Shown here piece by piece: positions 33,711 to 42,596 of a DNA stretch of 64,000 nt. Location of the stretch: assembly GCF_042433055.1 (NCBI RefSeq), contig NZ_JBHLWB010000009.1:62001-126000 (forward strand), read 5' to 3'. Both the position numbers and the translations under genes were made by a program. This DNA comes from Gallibacterium trehalosifermentans (lineage in GTDB: Bacteria; Pseudomonadota; Gammaproteobacteria; Enterobacterales; Pasteurellaceae). Within the stretch, counting starts at the first letter, position 1; each line of letters starts with the position of its first letter. A model generated the notes under the pieces. It saw nothing but the letters and a program-made list of their open reading frames with translations, did not search any database and was not told where the DNA came from.

Positions 33711-35627
33711 TTGAAAAATAATAATATGCTTAAAAATATCATGCTTTGGAGTGTCGTAGCCGTTGTGCTTATGACCGTTTTCCAAGGTTTTTCTGGTAGT
33801 TCGAGAGACTCGATCGATTACTCTACATTTATTACGGATATTGGTAATAATCAAATTTCAGAAACTGTATTTGATGGTAATGAGATTACTGTTACAAAGA
33901 AAAATGGCGATAAATATCAAACCGTTATGCCATTATATGATGATAAAGTGTTAGATGATTTATTAAAGAAAGATGTTAAGGTAGCGGGTACGCCTCCAGA
34001 AAGACGAGGGTTATTGGCGCAAATCTTAATTTCATGGTTCCCAATGTTGCTGTTAATTGGGGTGTGGATCTTCTTTATGCGTCAAATGCAAGGTGGCGGT
34101 GGCGGTGCTTTGAAGTTTGGTAAAAGCCGTGCCAGAATGATGACTCAAGAACAAATTAAAACAACCTTTGCCGATGTGGCAGGGTGTGATGAAGCGAAAG
34201 AAGAAGTCGGCGAGATTGTTGATTTCTTACGTGATCCAAGCAAATTCCAAAAATTAGGCGGAAAAATTCCAAAAGGGATTTTAATGGTTGGTCCTCCAGG
34301 AACAGGTAAAACCTTGTTAGCAAAAGCTATTGCTGGTGAGGCAAAAGTACCATTCTTTACCATTTCAGGATCTGACTTTGTTGAAATGTTTGTTGGTGTC
34401 GGGGCTTCTCGTGTTCGTGATATGTTTGAACAAGCGAAAAAAGCTGCGCCTTGTTTGATTTTTATTGATGAAATTGATGCGGTTGGTCGCCAACGTGGTG
34501 CAGGTTTAGGCGGTGGTCATGATGAGCGTGAACAAACGTTAAACCAAATGTTAGTTGAAATGGACGGCTTTGAGGGGAATGAAGGGGTTATTGTGATTGC
34601 AGCAACTAACCGCCCAGATGTCCTTGATCCAGCGTTAACTCGCCCAGGTCGTTTTGACCGTCAAGTTGTTGTTGGTTTGCCTGATGTACGTGGGCGTGAG
34701 CAAATTTTGCAAGTACATATGCGTAAAATTCCATTGGCTGGCGATGTTGATGCGATGACGATTGCGCGTGGTACGCCAGGTTATTCAGGTGCAGACCTCG
34801 CAAACTTAGTCAATGAAGCTGCGTTATTTGCTGCTCGTACTAATAAACGATTGGTTACTATGATCGAATTTGAAAAAGCGAAAGATAAGATCAATATGGG
34901 ACCTGAGCGTCGTACCATGATGATGACGGATAAGCAAAAAGAATCAACCGCTTATCATGAAGCAGGACACGCTATTGTTGGGTATCTCGTACCAGAACAT
35001 GATCCTGTGCATAAAGTAACAATTATTCCTCGTGGTAGAGCATTAGGGGTAACTTTCTTCTTACCTGAGGGCGATCAAATTAGTATTAGCCAAAAACAAT
35101 TAGAAAGTAAACTTTCTACGTTATATGCGGGACGTATTGCAGAGGCATTAATTTACGGTGATGAGAATGTGTCGACTGGGGCGTCAAATGACATTCAGGT
35201 TGCAACGAATATTGCACGTAAAATGGTTACTGAATGGGGCTTCTCCAGTAAGTTAGGTCCGATTCTCTATGCAGAGAATGAGGGCGAAGTGTTCTTAGGA
35301 CGTTCTATGGCGAAAGCAAAACATATGTCAGATGAAACTGCGCATACGATTGATGAAGAAGTACGTGATATTGTGTCGCGTAACTACCAACGAGCTCATC
35401 AGTTACTGCTGGAAAATATGGATATTTTACACGCAATGAAAGATGCACTAGTCAAATATGAAACGATTGATGAGCCACAAATTAAACAATTAATGGAGCG
35501 TCAAGAGGTTACACCTCCAGCAGGTTGGGTAGAAAAAGAAAAGCCAATGGAGAAACCAGAACAACAAGATAAGGCTGAAGAGTCAGTTTCTGAAGCCAAA
35601 AAGGATAGTGATACACCAGAAATTTAA
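33711..35627 (+). CDS. ftsH: ATP-dependent zinc metalloprotease FtsH
   Basis: Membrane-anchored AAA+ protease that degrades LpxC, sigma-32 and unassembled membrane proteins. Two membrane helices (about 9-27 and 103-123, ISWFPMLLLIGVWIFFM) flank a periplasmic domain. Walker A GPPGTGKTLLAKA, Walker B CLIFIDEIDAVG, SRH region ATNRPDVLDPALTRPGRFDRQ and zinc site HEAGHAIVGYL (about 419) are intact. Start is unsure: TTG at 33711 has GGGGAT at good spacing (638 residues); ATG at 33726 lacks a site but aligns better with homologues starting M-x-KN. A terminator follows. Confidence 0.96.
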   Translation: MKNNNMLKNIMLWSVVAVVLMTVFQGFSGSSRDSIDYSTFITDIGNNQISETVFDGNEITVTKKNGDKYQTVMPLYDDKVLDDLLKKDVKVAGTPPERRGLLAQILISWFPMLLLIGVWIFFMRQMQGGGGGALKFGKSRARMMTQEQIKTTFADVAGCDEAKEEVGEIVDFLRDPSKFQKLGGKIPKGILMVGPPGTGKTLLAKAIAGEAKVPFFTISGSDFVEMFVGVGASRVRDMFEQAKKAAPCLIFIDEIDAVGRQRGAGLGGGHDEREQTLNQMLVEMDGFEGNEGVIVIAATNRPDVLDPALTRPGRFDRQVVVGLPDVRGREQILQVHMRKIPLAGDVDAMTIARGTPGYSGADLANLVNEAALFAARTNKRLVTMIEFEKAKDKINMGPERRTMMMTDKQKESTAYHEAGHAIVGYLVPEHDPVHKVTIIPRGRALGVTFFLPEGDQISISQKQLESKLSTLYAGRIAEALIYGDENVSTGASNDIQVATNIARKMVTEWGFSSKLGPILYAENEGEVFLGRSMAKAKHMSDETAHTIDEEVRDIVSRNYQRAHQLLLENMDILHAMKDALVKYETIDEPQIKQLMERQEVTPPAGWVEKEKPMEKPEQQDKAEESVSEAKKDSDTPEI

Positions 35628-35641
35628 TGTAAAAATAGTAG

Positions 35642-35670
35642 AAAAAAGGGCTTTGGATAGCCCTTTTTTA
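35642..35670 (+). terminator. Intrinsic terminator of ftsH
   Basis: AAAAAAGGGCT (35642-35652), 6-base loop, AGCCCTTTTTT (35659-35669); flanking A and T runs. Confidence 0.9.
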
Positions 35671-35808
35671 TTGGACTTAATTTATAAGTTGATTAATTAG
35701 GGATATTTTAATTTATTGTAAAATATTAAAAGGGCTATGCTTGAATATGCTTTAAAAAAGAGTGAAATAAGAAAGTGTCATTTATGTAGAAAAATGCTAG
35801 TTAACGTT

Positions 35809-35842
35809 AAAAAGATTTCTTTCAAAAAGAAAGAAATCTTTT
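35809..35842 (-). terminator. Intrinsic terminator of hfq
   Basis: Perfect 14-bp stem AAAAGATTTCTTTC (35810-35823) / GAAAGAAATCTTTT (35829-35842) with a 5-base loop. Read on the minus strand it ends in a T-run right behind the hfq stop. Confidence 0.85.
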
Positions 35843-35867
35843 AATCTGTTTCTTAATGATGAATGAT

Positions 35868-36149
35868 TTATTCTTCTTCAGAGATACTATTATTCACATC
35901 TTCTTCTTGTACAGTAGAAGCATTGGCTTGATGGTTGTGGTGAGAAATAGCTCTCGCAGGAACAACTGTAGAAATAGCGTGTTTATATACCATTTGGCTA
36001 ACAGTGTTTTTAAGGAGAATGACAAATTGATCAAAAGACTCAATTTGTCCTTGTAATTTAATACCATTTACGAGGTAAATTGAAACAGGAATACGTTCAC
36101 GACGAAGTGCATTTAAATAAGGATCTTGTAATGATTGTCCTTTTGCCAT
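35868..36149 (-). CDS. hfq: RNA chaperone Hfq
   Basis: Sm-like hexameric protein that pairs small RNAs with mRNAs. At 93 residues it is close to other Pasteurellaceae forms and shorter than E. coli (102). The core MAKGQSLQDPYLNALRRERIPV, NGIKLQGQIESFDQFVILL (Sm1) and YKHAISTVVPAR (Sm2, with the YKHA box) is canonical. The tail is His-containing then acidic (EEDVNNSISEEE). It is downstream of miaA with a 160-bp gap, so an additional hfq promoter in or after miaA is likely. There is no hflX behind it. Confidence 0.97.
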   Translation of the reverse strand: MAKGQSLQDPYLNALRRERIPVSIYLVNGIKLQGQIESFDQFVILLKNTVSQMVYKHAISTVVPARAISHHNHQANASTVQEEDVNNSISEEE

Positions 36150-36309
36150 TTTCTTTTCCTTTTTTGATTAAGATGCTAATAATTATGCAAAAAAATCTTA
36201 GTTTTAGATGCTGTGATGTAATTAAACTAAGGTACTATCTACCCGATAGTGAGTAACAATATAACAATAATATTTTGTTATGTCATCACTGAAATGAAAA
36301 GATTATCTA

Positions 36310-37251
36310 CTAAGATTTAAATTCCATTATTTTTTCAAGAATGGTGAATTTCGCTTGTTCAATATTTAAACTATCTAGCCAAATAATTGGTGATTTCCAA
36401 CCTCTTAACCAAGTAATTTGCCGTTTTGCTAATTGCCTTGTTGCACAAATACCGCGATAAACCATTTCGTCATAATCATATTTATGCTGTAAAAATTCCC
36501 ACATTTGTCGATAGCCAACACAACGAATAGAAGGCAGATCTAAATGCAGATCACTCCGTTGATATAGTTTTTCGACTTCTTGCTGGAATCCCTGATCTAA
36601 CATTTGTAGAAAACGTTCTTCAATACGTTGGTGTAATACGCTTCTATCCTGAGGAGCAATAGCAAATTGTAATAACTGATACGGAAGCGGTTCACCTTTC
36701 TGTTCAGTGAGTTCAGTTAATGATTTTCCTGTTAGATAGTAAACCTCTAATGCTCGGTTGATGCGTTGTGGATCATTAGGGTGAATTCTTGCGGCTGATA
36801 TTGGATCCACTTTAGCTAATTCTTGATGTAATGCCTGCCAACCGAATTGTTCTGCTTTTGCTTCAATGTTAGCTCGGACTTCTGGGTTGGCTTGTGGTAA
36901 AGGCGATAATCCTTCCAATAAAGCTTTGTAATAGAGCATTGTTCCGCCGACCAAAAGTGGAATTTTGCCTTGAGATCTAATCTCTTGCATCGCCTGTAGC
37001 GCGTCTAAACGAAAATCCGCTGCCGAATAACTTTCAACTGGATCTCTAATATCAATTAATCGGTGAGGGGTTTCAGCCAATTCTTTAGGCGTAGGTTTTG
37101 CCGTACCAATATCCATACCTCGATAGATCAATGCAGAGTCAACACTAATAATTTCACATGGTAGTATTTTACTCAGTTGAATAGCCAGCCCTGTTTTACC
37201 AGAAGCTGTTGGTCCCATAAGAAAAATAGCGAGAGGCTTTTTAGTCATCAT
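36310..37251 (-). CDS. miaA: tRNA dimethylallyltransferase
   Basis: Adds the isopentenyl group to A37 of tRNAs reading UNN codons. P-loop LMGPTASGKTGLAIQL is at the N-terminus, followed by EIISVDSALIYRGMDIGTAKP, PHRLIDIRDP and LVGGTMLYYKALLEGL; C-terminal CVGYRQMWEFL and ATRQLAKRQITWLRGW are family marks. The likely start is ATG 37251 (313 residues), immediately behind the mutL stop at 37254; ATG 37248 is possible and a TTG at 37257 would overlap mutL. Part of tsaE-amiB-mutL-miaA-hfq. Confidence 0.96.
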   Translation of the reverse strand: MMTKKPLAIFLMGPTASGKTGLAIQLSKILPCEIISVDSALIYRGMDIGTAKPTPKELAETPHRLIDIRDPVESYSAADFRLDALQAMQEIRSQGKIPLLVGGTMLYYKALLEGLSPLPQANPEVRANIEAKAEQFGWQALHQELAKVDPISAARIHPNDPQRINRALEVYYLTGKSLTELTEQKGEPLPYQLLQFAIAPQDRSVLHQRIEERFLQMLDQGFQQEVEKLYQRSDLHLDLPSIRCVGYRQMWEFLQHKYDYDEMVYRGICATRQLAKRQITWLRGWKSPIIWLDSLNIEQAKFTILEKIMEFKS

Positions 37252-37253
37252 TA

Positions 37254-39098
37254 TCAATGCTCAGTTAAATAAGGGGTTAAATCAATTTCGATGCATGCTT
37301 CTAAAATAGTATTATTTGTAGTGCGTTGCTCAAGATCTTGTAAGACGTTGATTGCATCAGCTAGGACAGTAATAGGCTCAACAAGGATTTCCTCAAATAA
37401 CATTTGGAGAAAAGTCGTGTTGTTGGGAATCGTCGCATTAAGTAATTTAATGGTTAACTGTTGTAGATTTTGGTGGCGTAATAATGTGGCAATATGAGTA
37501 ATCGTAATTCTTTCTGCATATTGTTGAATCGTAAAGCCTGCTTGGGCAAAGTAGAGTTTATATTGCTCATAATTTGCTAATTGTTGCTTATCTAATTGAA
37601 AGCTCACTGGAATTAATAAAGCCTGACAAAACTTATTTGGATCTTGTAATTGATGAAAATATGCAATTTTTTGTAGTTTTCTTGTTGCTAGTAGATAGAG
37701 TCTATCTTGTTGTTGTAAGCATAATAAGCCTTGTGGTAAAAACGATAGTACTTTTAGCTGAGATTGTGTTGTTATGCTATCCGTGGCAACTGTAGATTTT
37801 ACAATATCTTGTGTTGAGATAGGTGAGGATATTTCTTGATGAGATATTGTAGATTGTTCAGTGGTAGCTTGATGTGCAGATTGCAGCAAATGATGATATT
37901 GTTGATACGCTTGTTTATTTGTTTTTGTTAAATAGCGTTCTGCGGAATAATTAAAAATATTTTTACCAGCAGCAGAACGATTTTGTGGCATGGCATTAAA
38001 GTTTTGCTGTGGTGATTCATACTGGGCTTGAGGTTCAGCTACTTGTTCTTGTGTGTTGATTGTTGTTGGTTGATCATTATGTTCATTGGCAAATAGGTGT
38101 TGTGTTTGTGAGAGAGCGTTAATAACACCTTGCAAAATAAAATCATGTACAAGGCGGGATTGATGAAAACGCACTTCATGTTTAGTTGGGTGAACATTCA
38201 CATCGACCAGAGTAGGATCAATTTCCAAAAATAATACAAATGCAGGAAATTGATCGGTAGAGAGATAATCAGCATAAGCTTGGCGTAAAGCGTGCAGAAT
38301 GACTTTATCTTTCATCATTCGACCATTGACGTAGCTGAAGTTAAAATCATTTTGTGTTCGATAAAATTGCGGTGCGGCTACCCAGCCATGGAGATGCATG
38401 TCCTCATATTGCCAATCAATACGCAATGCGTACTCGGTAAATTCATTGCCACAAATTGCCGATAAGCGTTTTAATTGAGCGTTGGTATCTATTGCTGGTT
38501 TATATTGGTGAATTAATTTTCCATTATGCGTGAGGATAAAGTGAATCGTAGGTTTGGCTAGGGCAATACGTTTTACCACTTCATCAATATGAGCAAATTC
38601 TGTTTTATCACTGCGTAAAAATTTACGACGTGCAGGGGTATTAAAAAAGAGATTAGCAACTTCTACGGTGGTACCTACTGGGTGTGAAGCAGGAAGAATT
38701 GTTGCTTCCATCTCTTGTCCTTGCGCATATACCTGCCACGCTTCGGTTTGCTCTGCTGTTCGTGAGGTTAACGTTAAGCGAGAAACAGAACTAATACTTG
38801 CTAAAGCCTCACCACGGAAACCTAGGCTAAGGATATTTTCCAGATCATCTAGCGTTGCAATTTTGCTGGTAGCATGGCGCATTAAGGAAAGTTGTAACTC
38901 TTCTTTTGGGATACCAATGCCATTATCACGAATACGAATTAACCCACTACCACTTTGTTCAATATCAATTTGGATTTTATTTGCCCCAGCATCTAAACTA
39001 TTTTCAATCAACTCTTTCACAACGGAAGCAGGGCGTTCAACCACTTCCCCAGCGGCAATTTGATTGGCAAGTAGTGGTGGCAAAATTTGAATTGGCAT
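37254..39098 (-). CDS. mutL: DNA mismatch repair protein MutL
   Basis: Links MutS mismatch recognition to downstream repair. 614 residues (E. coli 615). The GHKL ATPase domain (about 1-330) has VVKELIENSLDAGA (motif I with catalytic Glu), IRDNGIGIPKEEL, ATSKI and GFRGEALASISSVS. The linker (about 340-430) is Gln/Ser/Thr-rich and poorly conserved. The C-terminal dimerisation domain follows; I see no DQHAxxExxxxE endonuclease motif, as expected for organisms with a MutH-type system. The gene ends four bases into the miaA start region and begins 2 bp after amiB. Confidence 0.96.
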   Translation of the reverse strand: MPIQILPPLLANQIAAGEVVERPASVVKELIENSLDAGANKIQIDIEQSGSGLIRIRDNGIGIPKEELQLSLMRHATSKIATLDDLENILSLGFRGEALASISSVSRLTLTSRTAEQTEAWQVYAQGQEMEATILPASHPVGTTVEVANLFFNTPARRKFLRSDKTEFAHIDEVVKRIALAKPTIHFILTHNGKLIHQYKPAIDTNAQLKRLSAICGNEFTEYALRIDWQYEDMHLHGWVAAPQFYRTQNDFNFSYVNGRMMKDKVILHALRQAYADYLSTDQFPAFVLFLEIDPTLVDVNVHPTKHEVRFHQSRLVHDFILQGVINALSQTQHLFANEHNDQPTTINTQEQVAEPQAQYESPQQNFNAMPQNRSAAGKNIFNYSAERYLTKTNKQAYQQYHHLLQSAHQATTEQSTISHQEISSPISTQDIVKSTVATDSITTQSQLKVLSFLPQGLLCLQQQDRLYLLATRKLQKIAYFHQLQDPNKFCQALLIPVSFQLDKQQLANYEQYKLYFAQAGFTIQQYAERITITHIATLLRHQNLQQLTIKLLNATIPNNTTFLQMLFEEILVEPITVLADAINVLQDLEQRTTNNTILEACIEIDLTPYLTEH

Positions 39099-39100
39099 AA

Positions 39101-40498
39101 TTATTTCTCTTTTAAACGTATTTTTTGTCCAACTAACAAATGATCTGGGTTTAACGTTGGATTAAGTTTTAGCAGTTGGTTAATAGAAATATTATAGGTA
39201 CGTGAAATTTGGTATAACGTTTCATTTTTACCTACTTTATGAAAGTCAGGCATAGCAACATCATGTTTTTTCTGAGTATTTGATTTAGGAATTTGTACAA
39301 TATTGACTAAATTATTTTTTTGATAATCGACTAAGCCATTATAAATTGCTCTAGCAATTTGTCGGCGATACGTTAGAGTATTCAATTTTTGTTCTTCTAC
39401 TTTATTACTGACAAAACCTGTTTCTACTAAAACTGATGGAATATCAGGCGCACGTAATACGCCTAAACTTGCGTGTTGTGGCTCTTTTCGACTAAGCTGT
39501 GTAATTTGCCCAAAGCGACGTAAAATATTGTCCCCTAGTTCATAGCCAACACGCTGAGAATGCCCAAATTGTAAGTCGAGTACTGTCTGATCGAGGTATT
39601 TCTCATTATGTGTCGATAGCACATTTCCTGCTCCGCCTAACAATTCTGATTGCTTTTCATGATCTTCTAACCATTTTCCCATCTCATTATTAGCACGGCG
39701 ATTTGATAGCACCCAAACAGAAGCACCTTTAGGAGATGAGCTTGGCGCCGAGTCAGCGTGGATAGAGATTAAAAAATTTGCTTTATATTTACGAGCAATG
39801 TCAGAGCGGCTTGGCACAGAAATAAAATAATCGCCAGAACGAGTAAGCACCGCTTTAAAATTTGGATCTTGATCCAATAATGCTTTTAGCTCTTTAGCGA
39901 TAGATAATGTGATATTTTTTTCTTTAACTTTTAGTATTTTACCTATTGCGCCAGGATCTTTTCCGCCATGCCCAGGATCAATCGCTATAATATAGGGGGT
40001 TGAGCGAGAAGGGGTTTTACTGACAACAGGTAAAACCGTATTGTTATGATTATTCTGTCTCTTTTGGTTTTGCTGCTTTTGTTTTTTTATATTGTTAACT
40101 TTTTCTGAAGTACCTTTAGGGTTGGGAATTTTTACTGAAATTCCATTTTTATTATTGATAAAAATAGCTCGCACATTTTGTTCCAAATACAAAACAACTC
40201 GTAGATTATTTGGACGATTAGGTTTACCTTGTCCGATTTTTTGTAGATTTGTATGATTATTTTTAGGAAGTAACCCTGGACTACTTTGGCTATTAACAAA
40301 ATCAATAACTAATCGATGAGGTTTTTCTAAATAAAAATAACTATATTTACTCGATAAACTAAAACGAAAATCGACACGAGTTTCTTTGTCTGTATTGTGG
40401 ATATTGATTGATTTCAGTGTACCCGCAAAACTGGATAAGCTGAATATCAGACATAACATGGTGATTAACCAATAACTAAATGTAGTAATTTTTCTCAT
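39101..40498 (-). CDS. amiB: N-acetylmuramoyl-L-alanine amidase AmiB
   Basis: Periplasmic amidase that splits septal peptidoglycan during division. 465 residues: signal peptide (about 1-25, ends SSFAG), AMIN domain (about 26-130), a basic Gln/Asn-rich linker, Amidase_3 catalytic domain (about 170-395) with zinc ligands in IAIDPGHGGKDPGAIG, LISIHADSAPS and VLVETGFVSN, and one C-terminal LysM (about 420-463, TLYQISRTYNISINQLLKL). E. coli AmiB lacks the LysM repeat but Pasteurellaceae and Vibrio relatives have it. It sits between tsaE and mutL. Confidence 0.95.
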   Translation of the reverse strand: MRKITTFSYWLITMLCLIFSLSSFAGTLKSINIHNTDKETRVDFRFSLSSKYSYFYLEKPHRLVIDFVNSQSSPGLLPKNNHTNLQKIGQGKPNRPNNLRVVLYLEQNVRAIFINNKNGISVKIPNPKGTSEKVNNIKKQKQQNQKRQNNHNNTVLPVVSKTPSRSTPYIIAIDPGHGGKDPGAIGKILKVKEKNITLSIAKELKALLDQDPNFKAVLTRSGDYFISVPSRSDIARKYKANFLISIHADSAPSSSPKGASVWVLSNRRANNEMGKWLEDHEKQSELLGGAGNVLSTHNEKYLDQTVLDLQFGHSQRVGYELGDNILRRFGQITQLSRKEPQHASLGVLRAPDIPSVLVETGFVSNKVEEQKLNTLTYRRQIARAIYNGLVDYQKNNLVNIVQIPKSNTQKKHDVAMPDFHKVGKNETLYQISRTYNISINQLLKLNPTLNPDHLLVGQKIRLKEK

Positions 40499-40556
40499 TT
40501 TTTATTTTATATCAATAGGTTACTTATAATGATTTAGAAAAATAATTAATTAGCGG

Positions 40557-41036
40557 TTATTTTGCTTGATCTGTTATTAAAGCGCAAATAATTTGCTCTG
40601 CAGCAATAGAGTTAGCTTGCAATATTATTTCACGTGCATTGTCTTGATAATTTAATGTTATTAATAAATCAGCAGGAGGAACTAAATCACCGCCTTTTTC
40701 TGCCCATTCTAATAGACATAATGTATGTGGACGAAAATAATCACGAAAACCAAAAAATTCTAATTCTTCAGGATCACTTAAGCGATATAAATCAAAGTGA
40801 TAAATGCTTTTATTATGTAAATGATACTCTTCCACTAAGGCGTAAGTTGGGCTTTTGACATTTCCTTGATAACCCATATTTTGAATAATTGCACGTGTTA
40901 GTGTTGTTTTACCTGCACCAAGTTGACCATTTAAATAAATCACAAAATTTTCTGTTAGGTTAGTGAGCAATACACTCAACTTTTGACCAAAAGCAAGTGT
41001 TGCGGCTTCATTTTCAAGAAATAAATGAAAGTGCAT
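40557..41036 (-). CDS. tsaE: tRNA threonylcarbamoyladenosine synthesis ATPase TsaE
   Basis: Small P-loop ATPase of the t6A machinery (with TsaB, TsaD and TsaC), needed for A37 modification of ANN-decoding tRNAs. 159 residues. Walker A is LNGQLGAGKTTLTRAI (about 36-51); SPTYALVEEYH, HFDLYRLSDPEELEF and CLLEWAEKG are the other signatures. First gene of the run leading to amiB, mutL, miaA and hfq on the minus strand. A 246-bp gap with a hairpin separates it from oadB. Confidence 0.95.
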   Translation of the reverse strand: MHFHLFLENEAATLAFGQKLSVLLTNLTENFVIYLNGQLGAGKTTLTRAIIQNMGYQGNVKSPTYALVEEYHLHNKSIYHFDLYRLSDPEELEFFGFRDYFRPHTLCLLEWAEKGGDLVPPADLLITLNYQDNAREIILQANSIAAEQIICALITDQAK

Positions 41037-41154
41037 GGTTATATGAAATCCTGAATAAAATATTAATAAGTGTATCGTAAAAAGTGAGTATCATAGCAAA
41101 ATTTGCTAGTTGAAATAAGAGTGTGATCAAAAAATCAAAATAACAAAGGGGCAA

Positions 41155-41195
41155 AAAATAAATAAGGCTATCAAATGATAGCCTTTTTATTTTTA
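41155..41195 (-). terminator. Terminator of the pxp-oad operon
   Basis: Perfect 10-bp stem AAGGCTATCA (41164-41173) / TGATAGCCTT (41176-41185). Both flanks supply T-rich tracts. On the minus strand it lies about 100 bp behind oadB and closes the seven-gene operon. Confidence 0.85.
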
Positions 41196-41282
41196 TTTCC
41201 TGTCGTTCTACTTGCTAAGTCCTAAATTTTTTGGTGCTTACCTTAATTTGCTTAGCTGGGAGTGTTAATGTCTTAATCGTTT

Positions 41283-42590
41283 TTACATTAGGTTAGATAC
41301 ATATTTCAGCATGATGCCCGCTGCAATAGCGGAGCCAATAACACCAGCAACATTTGGTCCCATTGCATGCATTAAAAGGAAGTTCTGTTTATCGGCTTCT
41401 AGCCCGACTTTATTTGCTACCCTTGCTGCCATCGGTACCGCAGACACGCCAGCAGCTCCAATAATAGGATTGATCGCGGTTTTACTAAAACGATTGATTA
41501 ATTTCCCCATTAAAATACCGCTTGCAGTCCCTATAGCAAAAGCAATAATGCCTAGAACAAGAATACCGAGCGTTTGTGGTTGCAAAAATTTACTAGCAAC
41601 TAATTTTGCACCAACAGATAATCCTAAAAAAATGGTTACGATATTGATTAACGCATTTTGCGCGGTATCGTTTAATCGTTCGACAACACCACTTTCGCGC
41701 ATAAGATTACCAAAACAGAACATACCTAATAGCGGTGCGGCATCGGGTAGTAATAACGCAACTAAGAGAAGTAAGATGATAGGGAATACAATTTTTTCCG
41801 TTTTACTTACTGGGCGTAATTGAACCATGCGAATTTGACGTTCTTTAGTCGATGTTAACGCGCGAATAATCGGTGGTTGAATTAGCGGGACTAATGCCAT
41901 ATAAGAATACGCAGCAACGGCAATAGCACCGAGCAGTTCAGGGGCTAATTTACTCGCTAAATAAATCGCTGTTGGACCATCTGCACCACCAATAATGCCA
42001 ATCGAAGCGGCTTGCGGTAACGTAAATTCTATTAGTCCAAAATAATTTAAGGTTAATGCACCGAGTACTGTGGCAAATATACCAAATTGTGCAGCAGCAC
42101 CGAGTAGTAATGTTTTAGGATTTGCTAGTAATGGACCAAAATCGGTCATTGCGCCAACCCCCATAAAAATAATTAAAGGGGCGACACCAGAGCCAATCGT
42201 AACTTGATAGAATAACGATAAGATGCCTGTCGAATATCCTAAATTTTGTGCCAATGTCTCAAATTGATGAAGCTGAGATGAAGAGAGTTGTTCAATAGCG
42301 GTTTTTAGCGTAATAAGTTCTGGTTGTACCTCTAAGGTAGAAGCAAGGATAGTTAAATGTTCGGGATTGTTTTGTTGCAGTAAACTTTCTAATGCCGTCA
42401 TTGCTAACCCTGCATCGGGAATATTTGCTAACAATCCGCCAAAGCCTATTGGTAATAGTAATAAAGGTTCAAATTGACGTTTAATTGCCAGCCACAGTAA
42501 GAGCAAGCTAATGATAATCATAATGGCTTGACCTAACGTTAAATGCCATAGCCCCATTCCTTGTATTAATGCAACAAAACTATTCATCAT
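41283..42590 (-). CDS. oadB: Sodium-pumping decarboxylase beta subunit (OadB type)
   Basis: Integral membrane subunit that decarboxylates carboxybiotin and exports Na+. 435 residues, mostly hydrophobic, highly similar along its length to the citrate-fermentation OadB: LLLPIGFGGLLANIPDAG, GVGAMTDFGPLLANPKTLLLG, the sodium/proton residue region GIIGGADGPTAIYLASKL (Asp), AAYSYMALVPLIQPPI, and NPIIGAAGVSAVPMAARVANK with the Asn, Ser and Arg known to be important. All of these are intact, so the pump half looks functional. Begins 6 bp after oadA; last gene of the operon. Confidence 0.93.
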   Translation of the reverse strand: MMNSFVALIQGMGLWHLTLGQAIMIIISLLLLWLAIKRQFEPLLLLPIGFGGLLANIPDAGLAMTALESLLQQNNPEHLTILASTLEVQPELITLKTAIEQLSSSQLHQFETLAQNLGYSTGILSLFYQVTIGSGVAPLIIFMGVGAMTDFGPLLANPKTLLLGAAAQFGIFATVLGALTLNYFGLIEFTLPQAASIGIIGGADGPTAIYLASKLAPELLGAIAVAAYSYMALVPLIQPPIIRALTSTKERQIRMVQLRPVSKTEKIVFPIILLLLVALLLPDAAPLLGMFCFGNLMRESGVVERLNDTAQNALINIVTIFLGLSVGAKLVASKFLQPQTLGILVLGIIAFAIGTASGILMGKLINRFSKTAINPIIGAAGVSAVPMAARVANKVGLEADKQNFLLMHAMGPNVAGVIGSAIAAGIMLKYVSNLM

Positions 42591-42596
42591 ATCCTC

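Noticed and set aside
41311..41823. A 170-codon plus-strand frame opposite oadB
   Set aside because: Shadow of the hydrophobic oadB codons; oadB is strongly conserved and the shadow protein is low-complexity.
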